Positions 44,380 through 56,520 of a stretch of DNA of 64,000 nucleotides are shown here, piece by piece. This DNA is from Ornithinibacillus gellani. GTDB taxonomy: Bacteria; Bacillota; Bacilli; Bacillales; Amphibacillaceae. Below the pieces are notes generated by a model, which worked only from the letters and a program-made list of their open reading frames with translations, did not search any database and had not been told where the DNA came from. The position numbers and the translations under genes are program-made. Each line of letters starts with the position of its first letter. Position 1 is the first letter of the stretch. Location of the stretch: assembly GCF_003730295.1 (NCBI RefSeq), contig NZ_QTSZ01000029.1:1-64000 (forward strand), given 5' to 3'.

Positions 44380-44552
44380 CCCCGTCACCTTCCTTTTCTC
44401 TCTCCAGTACAAACCGCAACTGTTTGATATAGCAACATTTGTTTACCTAATGCAACTTTTAATTAAAAAAAAGTAATCTTCCTGATGAAATAATCATGCT
44501 GTATTATAAATATATTTCTATTATTTAAATTGATGGGCTCTCTCTAATGTTT

Positions 44553-44581
44553 AGTGTAATAGACAAACATTTCGATGTCAA
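44553..44581 (-). promoter_or_regulatory. Promoter of the manganese transporter operon
   Basis: Minus-strand -35 TTGACA (44576-44581) and -10 TACACT (44553-44558) are 17 bases apart. An imperfect dyad AATGTTT…AAACATT covers the spacer and -10. Confidence 0.7.
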
Positions 44582-44588
44582 CAATTAA

Positions 44589-44604
44589 TTTGCCTATGCG
44601 AAAC
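44589..44604. promoter_or_regulatory. MntR-like operator
   Basis: TTTGCCTATGCGAAAC, close to the MntR box TTTGCCTTAAGGAAAC known from B. subtilis mntH. It lies 7 bases upstream of the -35 box, which would suit manganese-dependent repression. Confidence 0.6.
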
Positions 44605-44746
44605 ATTTATTTTTATAATAACACCATATGCATGATTCCTACAATGATTCCAATCTTTTACGCCCAATTAATCCGTAACTATCATCACTTATACATTATG
44701 TACCCGATTGTATCTTCCTTAATCCAATCAATATAAAAAAGAAAGC

Positions 44747-44776
44747 CGATAAAGGAATGGAAGTCCTCCTTTATCG
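44747..44776 (-). terminator. Rho-independent terminator of rnr
   Basis: A perfect 10-bp stem (44747-44756 with 44767-44776), then TTTCTTTTTT on the minus strand. The stem includes the rnr stop codon. Confidence 0.85.
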
Positions 44777-47074
44777 ACTATTTTTCTTCTTTCTTTTTAA
44801 ATTATGTTTTTTCTTCTTTCTATTTTTATCCGGTTGCTTTGCTTTCGATTTTGTTCCCTGTTTAGCTTGCTTTCCACGACCATTTTGCTTTCCTTGCTTG
44901 GCGGGTTTTTTATATGGTGATTTCTGCCTGTTATTTGATTCGGAATCTGCTAACTCAAAGTCAACGGCATGTTCTTCCATATTAACGTTGGTAACCTTCA
45001 CCTGCACCTCTTGGCCAATACGATAAATCTTACCGGTTCGTTCACCAATCAATGCATAGTTCCGCTCATCAAAATGGTAATAGTCGTCAACGAGGAAGCT
45101 GACATGAATTAAACCTTCAACCGTATTTTCCAATTCGACAAACATACCAAAACTGGTTACAGAGCTAATAATACCAGTGAATTCCTCACCAATTTTATCC
45201 TGCATAAATTCTGCTTTTTTCAAATCGTCTGTATCACGTTCCGCATCAACCGCTCTTCGTTCCATTTCAGAAGTATGTCTCGCTATTTCAGGCATCAAAC
45301 TTTTCCAATGCTGAACGGTTTGCTTGTCCATGCGCTTGTCAAACAAATACGTACGAATTAAACGATGCACAATGAGGTCTGGATACCGACGTATTGGAGA
45401 CGTAAAATGCGTGTAAAATTCTGTTGCCAAGCCAAAATGTCCAATACTATGTGGATCATATTTTGCTTGTTTCATCGATCTGAGCATCAGCTTGGAAACA
45501 ATCATTTCCTCAGGTTCTCCTTCTATTTCCTGGAGCACATTTTGCAGCATTTGAGGATGAATATGATTAATACTACCTTTGATCCCATGACCAACCCCAG
45601 CTAAAAACTCGAAAAACTGCTGCAGCTTTCCTTCATCAGGATCTTCGTGAATTCGGTGAATAAACGGTACATCCAGCCAATGAAAATGTTCTGCTACCGT
45701 CTCGTTTGCTGCAAGCATAAATTCTTCGATTAGCTTTTCTGCAACATTTCGCTCTCGAATAACAACGTCAACTGCTTTTCCATCCTCATCCACAAGCACC
45801 TGGGCCTCTTTAAAATCAAAATCAATTGCACCACGATTCATTCGTTTTCTTCTTAGAATGCTCGCTAATGCCTCCATGTTTTCAAACATGGGTACAAGCG
45901 ATTCATATTGACTGCGCTCTTCTTCATCCTGCTCTACTAAAATTGCATTTACAGAAGCATAGGTCATTCGTTCCGTTGTTCGAATAACACTAGGGAAAAT
46001 CTCATGTGCCACCACTTGTCCATTGGTGTCTATTTCCATCTCACAACCGAGTGTAAGCCGGTCAACTTGTGGATTTAAAGAACATATCCCATTTGATAAC
46101 CGGTGCGGAATCATTGGGATAACACGGTCAACCAAGTAAACACTTGTTCCTCGTTCATACGCTTCCTTATCCATTGGTGAATCCTCTGGAATATAGTGAC
46201 TGACATCTGCAATATATACACCAAGCTTATAATTGCCGTTTTCCAATTTCTTCACCGAAACAGCATCATCTAAATCTTTTGCATCTGCACCATCAATGGT
46301 TACGATGGTTTCCTCACGTAAATCGCGTCTGCCATCCAAATCGGATTCAGCAATTGCGTCAGGCGCTGCCCCTGCTTGTTCCAGCACTGCCTCTGGAAAA
46401 TCAATGGGAATCCCATGCTTATAAATAATCGAAATAATGTCGATTCCTGGATCATTTTTATGACCAAGGATTTGGGTAATTTCCCCTTCCGCAAGCATAC
46501 GATCCTCTGGATATTTCGTGATATGCGCGATGACTTTATGTCCATCCACCGCACCATTCATATTTTCCTTGGCGATAAAAATGTCATTCGGGATTCGTTT
46601 ATCATCTGCAATGACAAACCCGAAAGCACCGTTTTTTTCAAAGGTACCGACAACCTGTGACACACTTCGCTCTAGAATACGAATAACGGTCCCTTCAGGC
46701 CTATTCCCTTCCTCAAAAGGTTTCTCAAGACGAACAAGCACCTTATCATTATTCATCGCGGAGGCTAAATCAGTTGGATGAATATATACATCTGATTGGT
46801 CACCATCATCTGGAATTAAAAAGGCAAACCCTTTTTTATGCATTTGGATTTTCCCACGAATTAAATTCATTTTTTCCGGAATTCCAAATCGATTTTTACG
46901 GGTACGTACAATCTCTCCTGTATCCTCCAGTGCATTCAATGCCTTCACCAATTCTTTAAATGCAACGGAGCTGTCAATTTCAAGTCCAGCTTCCAATTCA
47001 TTTACGGAAAGCGGGCCCGCACTATTTGCTTGAATATAGGATAATAATCTTTCTTTCATCTGGTTCTCCATCAT
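44771..47074 (-). CDS. rnr: Ribonuclease R
   Basis: 767 residues. Two cold-shock-like RNA-binding domains (about 60-200), the RNB catalytic domain with Asp-rich site [15 protein letters not shown] and [16 protein letters not shown], an S1 domain (about 630-715) and a Lys-rich tail. It is a 3'-5' exonuclease for structured RNA and works with tmRNA-SmpB in clearing non-stop mRNA; all three are in this window. The start could be ATG 47074 or ATG 47059, both with usable ribosome sites. Confidence 0.95.
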   Translation of the reverse strand: MMENQMKERLLSYIQANSAGPLSVNELEAGLEIDSSVAFKELVKALNALEDTGEIVRTRKNRFGIPEKMNLIRGKIQMHKKGFAFLIPDDGDQSDVYIHPTDLASAMNNDKVLVRLEKPFEEGNRPEGTVIRILERSVSQVVGTFEKNGAFGFVIADDKRIPNDIFIAKENMNGAVDGHKVIAHITKYPEDRMLAEGEITQILGHKNDPGIDIISIIYKHGIPIDFPEAVLEQAGAAPDAIAESDLDGRRDLREETIVTIDGADAKDLDDAVSVKKLENGNYKLGVYIADVSHYIPEDSPMDKEAYERGTSVYLVDRVIPMIPHRLSNGICSLNPQVDRLTLGCEMEIDTNGQVVAHEIFPSVIRTTERMTYASVNAILVEQDEEERSQYESLVPMFENMEALASILRRKRMNRGAIDFDFKEAQVLVDEDGKAVDVVIRERNVAEKLIEEFMLAANETVAEHFHWLDVPFIHRIHEDPDEGKLQQFFEFLAGVGHGIKGSINHIHPQMLQNVLQEIEGEPEEMIVSKLMLRSMKQAKYDPHSIGHFGLATEFYTHFTSPIRRYPDLIVHRLIRTYLFDKRMDKQTVQHWKSLMPEIARHTSEMERRAVDAERDTDDLKKAEFMQDKIGEEFTGIISSVTSFGMFVELENTVEGLIHVSFLVDDYYHFDERNYALIGERTGKIYRIGQEVQVKVTNVNMEEHAVDFELADSESNNRQKSPYKKPAKQGKQNGRGKQAKQGTKSKAKQPDKNRKKKKHNLKRKKKNSR

Positions 47075-47121
47075 TTACACCTTCTTTCCGTTCATAGTCT
47101 TTACGCTTTTAACCATTATTA

Positions 47122-47868
47122 TCATGCTTCCCAATCAAGGGATTCTAGAAACATGAATATGTCCTCATGTAGCTTTTCTTTTTCCTGATCAAGGGTAATA
47201 ACATGTCCAGACTCTTCATACCAGTGAATATCCTTATCCACCGCTTCTACATGCTCATATATATAATTAGCACTCTCTGGATTAATCATTTGATCCTTAC
47301 TTGCCTGTATGACAAGCGTTGGTGTGTAAATCGTATCTAAATTCCCTTTCACATCCAAAATAAACTGTTTCAGCTGTTCAAACAATGGTGTGGATGCCTC
47401 CATCAGGCTATCCATTTCTTCAGTAATTTCTTCCTCGGACTTTCGTTCCAGCTGTTTATATTCCTTTGAAAATTCCTTAAATCCAGCCGTTAGCTGCGTT
47501 TGATTATCAAAATACATCGGAGCACACATTGGAATAACACCTTTCACCTTGGTTGAATAAGCCAGCTTCAGTCCAAGCACACCACCTAATGATAAACCAG
47601 CAACAGCAATCTCTTCATACCCTAAATCCTGTAAATGCTGATAAGCAGCTTGTACATCTGCCCACCATTGTTCAGGATTCGCTTTGATTAACGCTTCTGG
47701 CGGAAGCCCATGCCCACGATAAATAGGAGCATGTGAAGTATATCCCTTTTTCTCTAGAAACCGACCAAGCATCCTAACATCTGCTGAATGGCCAGTAAAT
47801 CCATGTAATAACAAAACTGCTTTCGGTCCCGCTTCAAATGTAAATGGTTTTGGTTGAATAATTTTCAT
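47122..47868 (-). CDS. est: Carboxylesterase (Est/YvaK type)
   Basis: 248 residues, alpha/beta hydrolase. HGFTGHSADVRMLG gives the oxyanion region, GLSLGG the nucleophile Ser, ASKDQMINPE the Asp, and ESGHVITLD the His. It matches the small carboxylesterase of Geobacillus/Bacillus found between secG and rnr, which hydrolyses short-chain or monoacylglycerol esters. The natural substrate is unknown. Confidence 0.92.
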   Translation of the reverse strand: MKIIQPKPFTFEAGPKAVLLLHGFTGHSADVRMLGRFLEKKGYTSHAPIYRGHGLPPEALIKANPEQWWADVQAAYQHLQDLGYEEIAVAGLSLGGVLGLKLAYSTKVKGVIPMCAPMYFDNQTQLTAGFKEFSKEYKQLERKSEEEITEEMDSLMEASTPLFEQLKQFILDVKGNLDTIYTPTLVIQASKDQMINPESANYIYEHVEAVDKDIHWYEESGHVITLDQEKEKLHEDIFMFLESLDWEA

Positions 47869-47944
47869 CTTATTTTCGATTCCTTTCTTTCATTCGTTCA
47901 TCCCATGGTATATCCAAATTATTTCATAAATAATCAAAACAAAA

Positions 47945-47977
47945 AACCCTTATCTCATAAAGCATGGGATAAGAGTT
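47945..47977 (-). terminator. Rho-independent terminator of secG
   Basis: A 14-bp stem with a mismatch (47945-47958 with 47964-47977) followed by TTTTTTG on the minus strand. It separates secG from est. Confidence 0.8.
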
Positions 47978-47982
47978 TACTT

Positions 47983-48219
47983 CTATTGTAATACATATGC
48001 ACTTAAAAATGCTAAAACGAACAATAAAGTTCCGGTAATTACAGTCCCGCGGTGAAGCACTAAGTCAATCCCACGTGCCTTTTGCTTACCAAATAATTGC
48101 TCGGCCCCACCAGAAATTGCACCTGATAGACCTTCACTTTTACCACTTTGTAGTACTACTAAGACAATCATAATGATTGCATCAATTACCAATAGCGTAT
48201 TAACGATTGTAAGAGCCAT
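47983..48219 (-). CDS. secG: Preprotein translocase subunit SecG
   Basis: 78 residues with two membrane helices (about 4-22, 57-75) linked by [27 protein letters not shown], the SecG signature. It supports SecYE/SecA protein export. ATG 48219 follows AGGGGGTGCAGGG. The secG-est-rnr-smpB-ssrA neighbourhood is typical of Bacillaceae, here interrupted by the metal transporter between rnr and smpB. Confidence 0.95.
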   Translation of the reverse strand: MALTIVNTLLVIDAIIMIVLVVLQSGKSEGLSGAISGGAEQLFGKQKARGIDLVLHRGTVITGTLLFVLAFLSAYVLQ

Positions 48220-48615
48220 GTAATCCCTGCACCCCCTGCGGACGAATATCTATGTATTACTTTAGCATAATTAGCAATTAGATGGCAAGCTTATTTTTAT
48301 CAACAACTTGATAAATAAATGCATTTTCAGAAAAAAAGGAAAGAATCCTGCCTTTCATCATCAAGAAATTTGTCACAAATACATATTCCTTCCAAGTTCA
48401 TACACGTTATCAGTCGCCATTTTGCTTTAAGTTTTCTATAATTTATCTAAGGATAGTTCTGTGATAATTTGTTCAGGACGCAGACCGTAAATAAAACAAC
48501 GCTAAAACTTGTATCCAATGGTTCTATGGAAAAAGCTGTTTATAGCTATCTCTGCATCATTAGAAGTGAATAAATAAATCATGTTTTAAATATTATGACA
48601 CGAGGAGGAGAATGC
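48220..48615. other. Intergenic stretch between divergent secG and hydrolase genes
   Basis: About 395 AT-rich bases. No open frame with a ribosome site, no terminator and no strong promoter pair were found; it must hold the divergent promoters of both genes. Confidence 0.5.
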
Positions 48616-49527
48616 ATGCAAACTGCATTTTGGATGGAAGCTAAAGACGGAGAAGCAATCTATGTACAACGTTGGGACAGTAAAACCCCTCCAAAATTAA
48701 TCCTGCAATTGTCTCATGGAATGGTCGAGCATATTGGGAGGTATGATGCTTTTGCCACTTATTTGACTGATTATGGCATCACTGTTTATGGGAATGATCA
48801 TCGAGGACACGGTCAAACGGGGCTAAGACAAGGGAGGCTTGGATACTTTTCTGCAGAACAGGGCTTTGAAAAAACGACCAGCGACCTGCATCGGCTTACC
48901 AGCTACATTAAAAAAGAGCATCCAAATATACCTGTTGTATTATTGGGGCATAGTATGGGATCGTTTTTTGCAAGAAACTATATTCAAACCTATAGTGATA
49001 ATATTGATGCATTGATTCTATCTGGCACAGGCTATTATACGAAAACAGAAGCAAGACTAGGCAAGGCACTATCCAGTATCCTCTCTCCGACAGAACCATC
49101 TGCTCTGATGAACTGGCTCTCCTTGGGAATGAATAATAAACGAATTAAACATCGCCGCAGCAAATTTGACTGGCTCACAACTGATGCGGGAATGGTGCAA
49201 CAATTCGCTAATGATCCATTATCTGGTTATGTACCAACTGCCCGCTTTTTCTATGATTTAATGGGCTTGTTACATCAGGTACATGATAACAAGAACAACC
49301 GCGCCATCCGCAATGATTTACCAGTACTGCTAATCAGTGGAAATGCAGACCCTGTTGGCAGCTATGGGAAAGGTGTTTGGAAAACTGCACATCAATTAAC
49401 AGAGGCAGGATTAACGAATGTCACGACGATGCTGTTTGAAAATGGACGTCATGAAATGCTAAATGAAAAAAATCGGAATGAAGTATACCATATCCTCAAA
49501 AATTGGTTGCTTTTTCAAGTAAAATAG
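48616..49527 (+). CDS. Lysophospholipase / monoacylglycerol lipase-like alpha/beta hydrolase
   Basis: 303 residues. Typical of the Hydrolase_4 (serine aminopeptidase S33) group: LQLSHGMVEHIGRYD, GNDHRGHGQTG, the nucleophile motif LLGHSMGSF, Asp in ISGNADPVGSYGKGV and His in ENGRHEMLNE. It probably hydrolyses lysophospholipids or monoglycerides. ATG 48616 follows GAGGAGGAG. Monocistronic. Confidence 0.85.
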   Translation: MQTAFWMEAKDGEAIYVQRWDSKTPPKLILQLSHGMVEHIGRYDAFATYLTDYGITVYGNDHRGHGQTGLRQGRLGYFSAEQGFEKTTSDLHRLTSYIKKEHPNIPVVLLGHSMGSFFARNYIQTYSDNIDALILSGTGYYTKTEARLGKALSSILSPTEPSALMNWLSLGMNNKRIKHRRSKFDWLTTDAGMVQQFANDPLSGYVPTARFFYDLMGLLHQVHDNKNNRAIRNDLPVLLISGNADPVGSYGKGVWKTAHQLTEAGLTNVTTMLFENGRHEMLNEKNRNEVYHILKNWLLFQVK

Positions 49528-49559
49528 CAATTTAAACTATTTTATTCCTGTTTTTTAAA

Positions 49560-49573
49560 TTAAAACGTTTACA
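49560..49573 (+). promoter_or_regulatory. cre-like CcpA site upstream of ptsI
   Basis: TTAAAACGTTTACA differs from the cre consensus TGWAANCGNTNWCA at one position. It sits 14 bases upstream of the -35 box, a placement linked to CcpA activation rather than repression. Confidence 0.5.
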
Positions 49574-49587
49574 TATTGTTGGTTTCC

Positions 49588-49615
49588 TTGATACTTTGCA
49601 ATCACTCGGTATAAA
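49588..49615 (+). promoter_or_regulatory. Sigma-A promoter of ptsI
   Basis: TTGATA (49588-49593), 16 bases, TATAAA (49610-49615), about 44 bases before ATG 49659. Confidence 0.6.
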
Positions 49616-49658
49616 ATGAATATATAGTAAAAATATGAAGGCTGGAGGGTTATGTAAT

Positions 49659-51368
49659 ATGACATTACAAGGAATTGCAGCTTCTTCCGGAGTTGCTATT
49701 GCAAAAGCATATCGATTGGAACTACCGGACTTGTCCTTCGATAAAAAAACAATTGAAGATACAGCAAAAGAAGTTCAACGACTCGAGGATGCATTAACAG
49801 TTTCCAAGTCAGAGCTTGAAAAAATTCGTGAGCATGCAAAAAAAGAGATGGGTGAAGAGCATGCCGAAATCTTCTCTGCTCACCTGCTCGTTTTAGATGA
49901 TCCAGAGCTCATCAATCCAATCAAGGAAAAAATTGAATATGATAAAAAATCTGCTGAGGAATCCTTACAGGAGATTGCAGCCATGTTCATTGACATGTTT
50001 AAAAATATGGACAATGCATATATGCGTGAACGTGCAGCAGATATTAAAGACGTTACAGAGCGTGTATTAGCTCATTTGCTTGGTGCAGTCTTTCCAAATC
50101 CTGCATTGATTAATGAAGAAGTCATTATCATTGCAAATGATTTAACACCATCTGATACAGCACAATTAAATCGTGAATTTGTAAAAGGTTTTGCTACAGA
50201 TATTGGTGGCAGAACTTCCCATTCCGCTATTATGGCACGTTCACTTGAAATCCCTGCCATCGTAGGTACCAAAGATATTACAGCTAAGGTTGAGAATGGT
50301 GACATGATTATTGTGGATGGCTTAGATGGTGTAGTACTGATTAATCCATCTGAAGAAGAGATCAACACGTATCGTGACAAACAAACGAACTTTGCTAAAC
50401 AGAAAGAAGAATGGGCAAAGCTGAAAGACGAAGCAACCACTTCCAAGGACGGGCAGCATGTAGAACTTGGTGGAAATATCGGTACACCAGAAGATGTTCA
50501 AGGTGTGATTAATAACGGCGGAGAAGCAGTTGGGTTATACCGTACGGAATTCCTATATATGGGCAAGAGCCAGCTTCCAACTGAGGAAGAACAATATGAA
50601 GCATATAAATCTGTCCTGGAGCAAATGGGAGATAAGCCAGTTGTCGTTCGTACGCTTGATGTTGGTGGCGATAAAGAGCTTAGCTATTTAGATTTACCAA
50701 AGGAAATGAATCCATTTTTAGGCTTCCGGGCAATTCGATTCTGTCTGGAGAATGAAAATGTATTCCGACCACAGCTTCGTGCGTTACTTCGTGCAAGTGC
50801 ACATGGTAATTTAAAAATTATGTTCCCAATGATTGCAACACTAGAGGAATTCCGTCAAGCGAAAGCAATCCTTCTAGATGAAAAAGAAGCTCTAAAAAAC
50901 GAAGGCCATACAATATCCGATTCAATTGAAGTTGGAATTATGGTGGAAATACCATCAACTGCTGTATTGGCTAAGCAATTTGCGAAGGAAGTAGACTTCT
51001 TTAGTATTGGAACAAATGATTTAATTCAATATACGATGGCAGCCGATCGCATGAATGAACGGGTTTCTTACCTGTATCAGCCATATCACCCAGCAATTCT
51101 AACCCTTGTTAACAATGTTATTGAGGCAGCTCATAGTGAAGGTAAATGGGCTGGCATGTGTGGGGAAATGGCAGGAGATCCAATCGCCATTCCAATCTTA
51201 CTTGGTCTTGGCTTAGATGAATTCAGCATGAGCGCAACTTCCATTTTACCTGCAAGAACGCAAATTCGCGATTTATCTAAAGAAAAAATCGCCGCAAACA
51301 AGGACAAGCTATTGGCAATGTCCACCGCAGAGGAAGTCGTTGCATTTATGAAAGAATTAACAGAATAA
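49659..51368 (+). CDS. ptsI: PTS Enzyme I
   Basis: 569 residues. The phospho-His motif is [21 protein letters not shown]; the PEP-binding domain has [36 protein letters not shown] and Cys in [12 protein letters not shown]. It moves phosphate from PEP to HPr to drive sugar uptake. ATG 49659 is chosen with GGAGGG upstream. Unlike the ptsHI operon of most bacilli, no ptsH precedes it here, so HPr must be encoded elsewhere. Confidence 0.95.
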   Translation: MTLQGIAASSGVAIAKAYRLELPDLSFDKKTIEDTAKEVQRLEDALTVSKSELEKIREHAKKEMGEEHAEIFSAHLLVLDDPELINPIKEKIEYDKKSAEESLQEIAAMFIDMFKNMDNAYMRERAADIKDVTERVLAHLLGAVFPNPALINEEVIIIANDLTPSDTAQLNREFVKGFATDIGGRTSHSAIMARSLEIPAIVGTKDITAKVENGDMIIVDGLDGVVLINPSEEEINTYRDKQTNFAKQKEEWAKLKDEATTSKDGQHVELGGNIGTPEDVQGVINNGGEAVGLYRTEFLYMGKSQLPTEEEQYEAYKSVLEQMGDKPVVVRTLDVGGDKELSYLDLPKEMNPFLGFRAIRFCLENENVFRPQLRALLRASAHGNLKIMFPMIATLEEFRQAKAILLDEKEALKNEGHTISDSIEVGIMVEIPSTAVLAKQFAKEVDFFSIGTNDLIQYTMAADRMNERVSYLYQPYHPAILTLVNNVIEAAHSEGKWAGMCGEMAGDPIAIPILLGLGLDEFSMSATSILPARTQIRDLSKEKIAANKDKLLAMSTAEEVVAFMKELTE

Positions 51369-51371
51369 AAT

Positions 51372-51456
51372 CGATAAGACTGGGACAAAACCCAGTGAAA
51401 CACAGCAAAAGGAGTTCCAGTAAATTTTTCTACTGGAACTCCTTTCTTCATTTTAT
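51372..51456 (+). terminator. Terminator-like hairpin, repeat family C copy 2
   Basis: After ptsI, GACTGGGACAAAACCCAGTG is followed by AAACACAGC and a perfect hairpin AAAGGAGTTCCAGTA…CTACTGGAACTCCTTT with T-rich end. It matches 491-570, about 75-80 percent by eye. It should end the ptsI transcript. Confidence 0.75.
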
Positions 51457-51501
51457 CACAGATTAACTGGCTGTAAGATTTTGATAGGTATCAAGAACTT
51501 C
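51451..51501 (-). repeat. Dispersed repeat family A, copy 5 (3' fragment)
   Basis: On the minus strand GAAGTTCTTGATACC…CTTACAGCCAGTTAATCTGT is the right-hand end of family A; the rest is missing and the GTGGGGG block is lost. It abuts family C copy 2 and lies 6 bases from the nitroreductase stop codon. Confidence 0.65.
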
Positions 51502-51506
51502 CCTAC

Positions 51507-52082
51507 TTATTCATTGATCAGTTCCAGCTTTTCTTCAATAGGTGTTCTACCTTTATCACGAGGAATCTTAGCTGGATAGCCAATTTGTAATACTGCTGCG
51601 ATCTTTTCCTGCTTGGACAAGCCTATCTCTGCTACAAACTCCGGATCATGCATATAAGGCGTGATGGTCCATAGCATACCTACCCCAAATTCCCATGCAG
51701 CTAATTGCGCATTTTGAATAAAAGCACAAACAGCCGCATACTCCTCCTCATAGCGAACAGGATCTGGTTCAATTGGTAAATAAATGACGGCATGATGCGG
51801 GATATCCAGTAAAAACTGCCCCATCGAATCAAGCATCCGGACCGTTTTGGCATGCTGATTTTTGGGAATCATACCGAGTCGCTGATAGCTTGTCAATATA
51901 GCATCGACCAAGTGTTGTTTTCCTTTCTCCTGATACAGCTTAATCCGCCATGGCTCCTTCATATAATGGGAGGGTGCATACGAACCATATGTAAAGATTT
52001 CCTTTAGAACAGCCGTATCGACCACATCTTTTTTAAATGAATGGATGGATCGTCTTGCCTTAATTGTTTCTCGTATTGCCAT
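51507..52082 (-). CDS. Nitroreductase family protein (YdjA/YfhC-like)
   Basis: 191 residues. N-terminal IKARRSIHSFKKDVVD and YGSYAPSHYMKEPWRIKL form the FMN site, and the mid part has FIQNAQLAAWEFGVGMLWTITPYM, the pattern of the small nitroreductases with a Trp. The substrate is unknown. ATG 52082 follows GGGGGAAATTTG. It belongs to a different subgroup from the one at 7908-8486. Confidence 0.8.
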   Translation of the reverse strand: MAIRETIKARRSIHSFKKDVVDTAVLKEIFTYGSYAPSHYMKEPWRIKLYQEKGKQHLVDAILTSYQRLGMIPKNQHAKTVRMLDSMGQFLLDIPHHAVIYLPIEPDPVRYEEEYAAVCAFIQNAQLAAWEFGVGMLWTITPYMHDPEFVAEIGLSKQEKIAAVLQIGYPAKIPRDKGRTPIEEKLELINE

Positions 52083-52143
52083 CAAATTTCCCCCATTTTG
52101 TATTTTCAATGAAGCAGTTTTAATGGATTGCAGGTTAATGGCA

Positions 52144-52728
52144 TTAAGGCATCGTTAACCAACCATCCACCTTAAAAACTCCTGCTTCCCTTTTAAACGT
52201 AATAATGAACTTTTCATCTGAATGATTCACATGAATGGTGACATCAAATTGATTCATTTTTCGATTTACCTGTTCCAGTACTGGCTCTGTCCAATCCAAC
52301 CGGGGTACCTGTTTCATCATTGCAAATGTTTGTACCATATCTGCTGTGAAAGTATGCTCCATAATTATATTCTGTTCGGCCTGATCTAAAGTGTCATCCT
52401 GCAAAAGTGAAAGATATTCTATTTGATCCTTCGCTTCTGTTTCAAGACTACTTGTTGAATAAAAATAGGGTGTGAAGATTTGATAGCTAAAGAAAACGAG
52501 AATAGCCACAATCGTAAGTAGACGAGCTGGCATAGCAAATCGATAATCCTGCAGCTGATGATCTATGTATCTACTAATGACTATTGCCAGCGTACTTACG
52601 AACAGAAGGACAAAACAACTTGCTATAAAATTAAAATGAACTACTTCCATAAACCCATAAAACATGCATAAAAAAAACACACAAATAATAAATATATCAC
52701 GAACCAATCCAGTTATACCTGCTTTCAA
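52144..52728 (-). CDS. Membrane protein of unknown function
   Basis: 194 residues. Three hydrophobic segments (about 9-27, 30-50, 68-88) are followed by an extracellular-looking soluble domain (about 95-194) ending in beta strands FDVTIHVNHSDEKFIITFKREAGVFKVDGWLT. I do not recognise the family. TTG 52728 follows GGAGGTGTACCG. It is 61 bases before the nitroreductase gene and may be co-transcribed with it. Confidence 0.6.
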   Translation of the reverse strand: MKAGITGLVRDIFIICVFFLCMFYGFMEVVHFNFIASCFVLLFVSTLAIVISRYIDHQLQDYRFAMPARLLTIVAILVFFSYQIFTPYFYSTSSLETEAKDQIEYLSLLQDDTLDQAEQNIIMEHTFTADMVQTFAMMKQVPRLDWTEPVLEQVNRKMNQFDVTIHVNHSDEKFIITFKREAGVFKVDGWLTMP

Positions 52729-52828
52729 CGGTACACCTCCAACATCAACTATTAATGAATGCTTGATACAAATATATCATATGTCCACGTATATATATAA
52801 GAATATTCTAGCATTAGCTACAAAAAAA

Positions 52829-52858
52829 TCCCGAGCAAGTATTATATCTTGCTCGGGA
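52829..52858 (-). terminator. Rho-independent terminator of the glycolytic operon
   Basis: A perfect 11-bp GC-rich stem (52829-52839 with 52848-52858), followed by TTTTTTTG on the minus strand, 17 bases after eno. Confidence 0.92.
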
Positions 52859-52874
52859 GGCTGAAAAGTACCCA

Positions 52875-55731
<2,857 letters not shown>

Positions 55732-55735
<4 letters not shown>

Positions 55736-56490
55736 TTTGCTCCCGCCTCCACGAGCTTCAAGAATGATGCAGGCTCTAAGCTTGCGCCACCTACAAGTGC
55801 ACCATCAATATCTGATTGTGCCAGCAATTCATCTACATTATCCGGCTTCACACTTCCACCATATTGAATAATTACCTGTTCAGCAGTTTCAGATGAGAAG
55901 CTATCGGCAACTACTTTACGAATATGTGCACACACTTCATTTGCATCCTCGCTTGAAGCAGTTTTACCAGTTCCAATTGCCCAAATCGGTTCATAGGCAA
56001 TAATGGTTTTACTGACTTGGTCATGAGATAGACCAGCTAGACCTTTTTCTACCTGTTGTTGGACATGAGATTTTGTTTCTCCAGCCTCACGCTGTTCTAA
56101 CGTTTCTCCAACACAAACGATTGGAGTTAGCTGATGAGCAAATGCTGCGTGCACCTTTTTATTAACCGTTTCATCTGTTTCTCCATAATATTCACGGCGC
56201 TCTGAATGGCCAATAACGACATGGCTAACACCAATATCTGCTAGCATGACAGGGCTAACCTCACCTGTAAATGCACCATTTTCTTCGTAATGCATATTTT
56301 GAGCACTGATTTTAATCGTAGTGCCTTTTGCTTTTTCCACCAGCTGAGCCAAATACGGGAATGGTGCACAAACAATTGCATCCACCTGTTCACTTGGCTT
56401 CACTTGTTCGGCAGTCTGCTGAACAAATTGTACAGCTTCGCTACCCACTTTATTCATTTTCCAATTACCTGCAATTACTTTCTTACGCAT
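55732..56490 (-). CDS. tpiA: Triosephosphate isomerase
   Basis: 252 residues. Catalytic Lys in AGNWKMN, His in [11 protein letters not shown], Glu in [14 protein letters not shown], phosphate loop in YGGSVKPDN and GALVGGASL. It interconverts DHAP and glyceraldehyde-3-phosphate. It lies 30 bases after pgk. Confidence 0.98.
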
Positions 56491-56520
56491 GAATACAACC
56501 CCTCTCCATTACCATTAAGA

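Noticed and set aside
8622-51501. Family A repeats as a CRISPR array or IS element
   Set aside because: Copies are thousands of bases apart, in both orientations, without regular spacers, and no transposase or cas gene is in the window.
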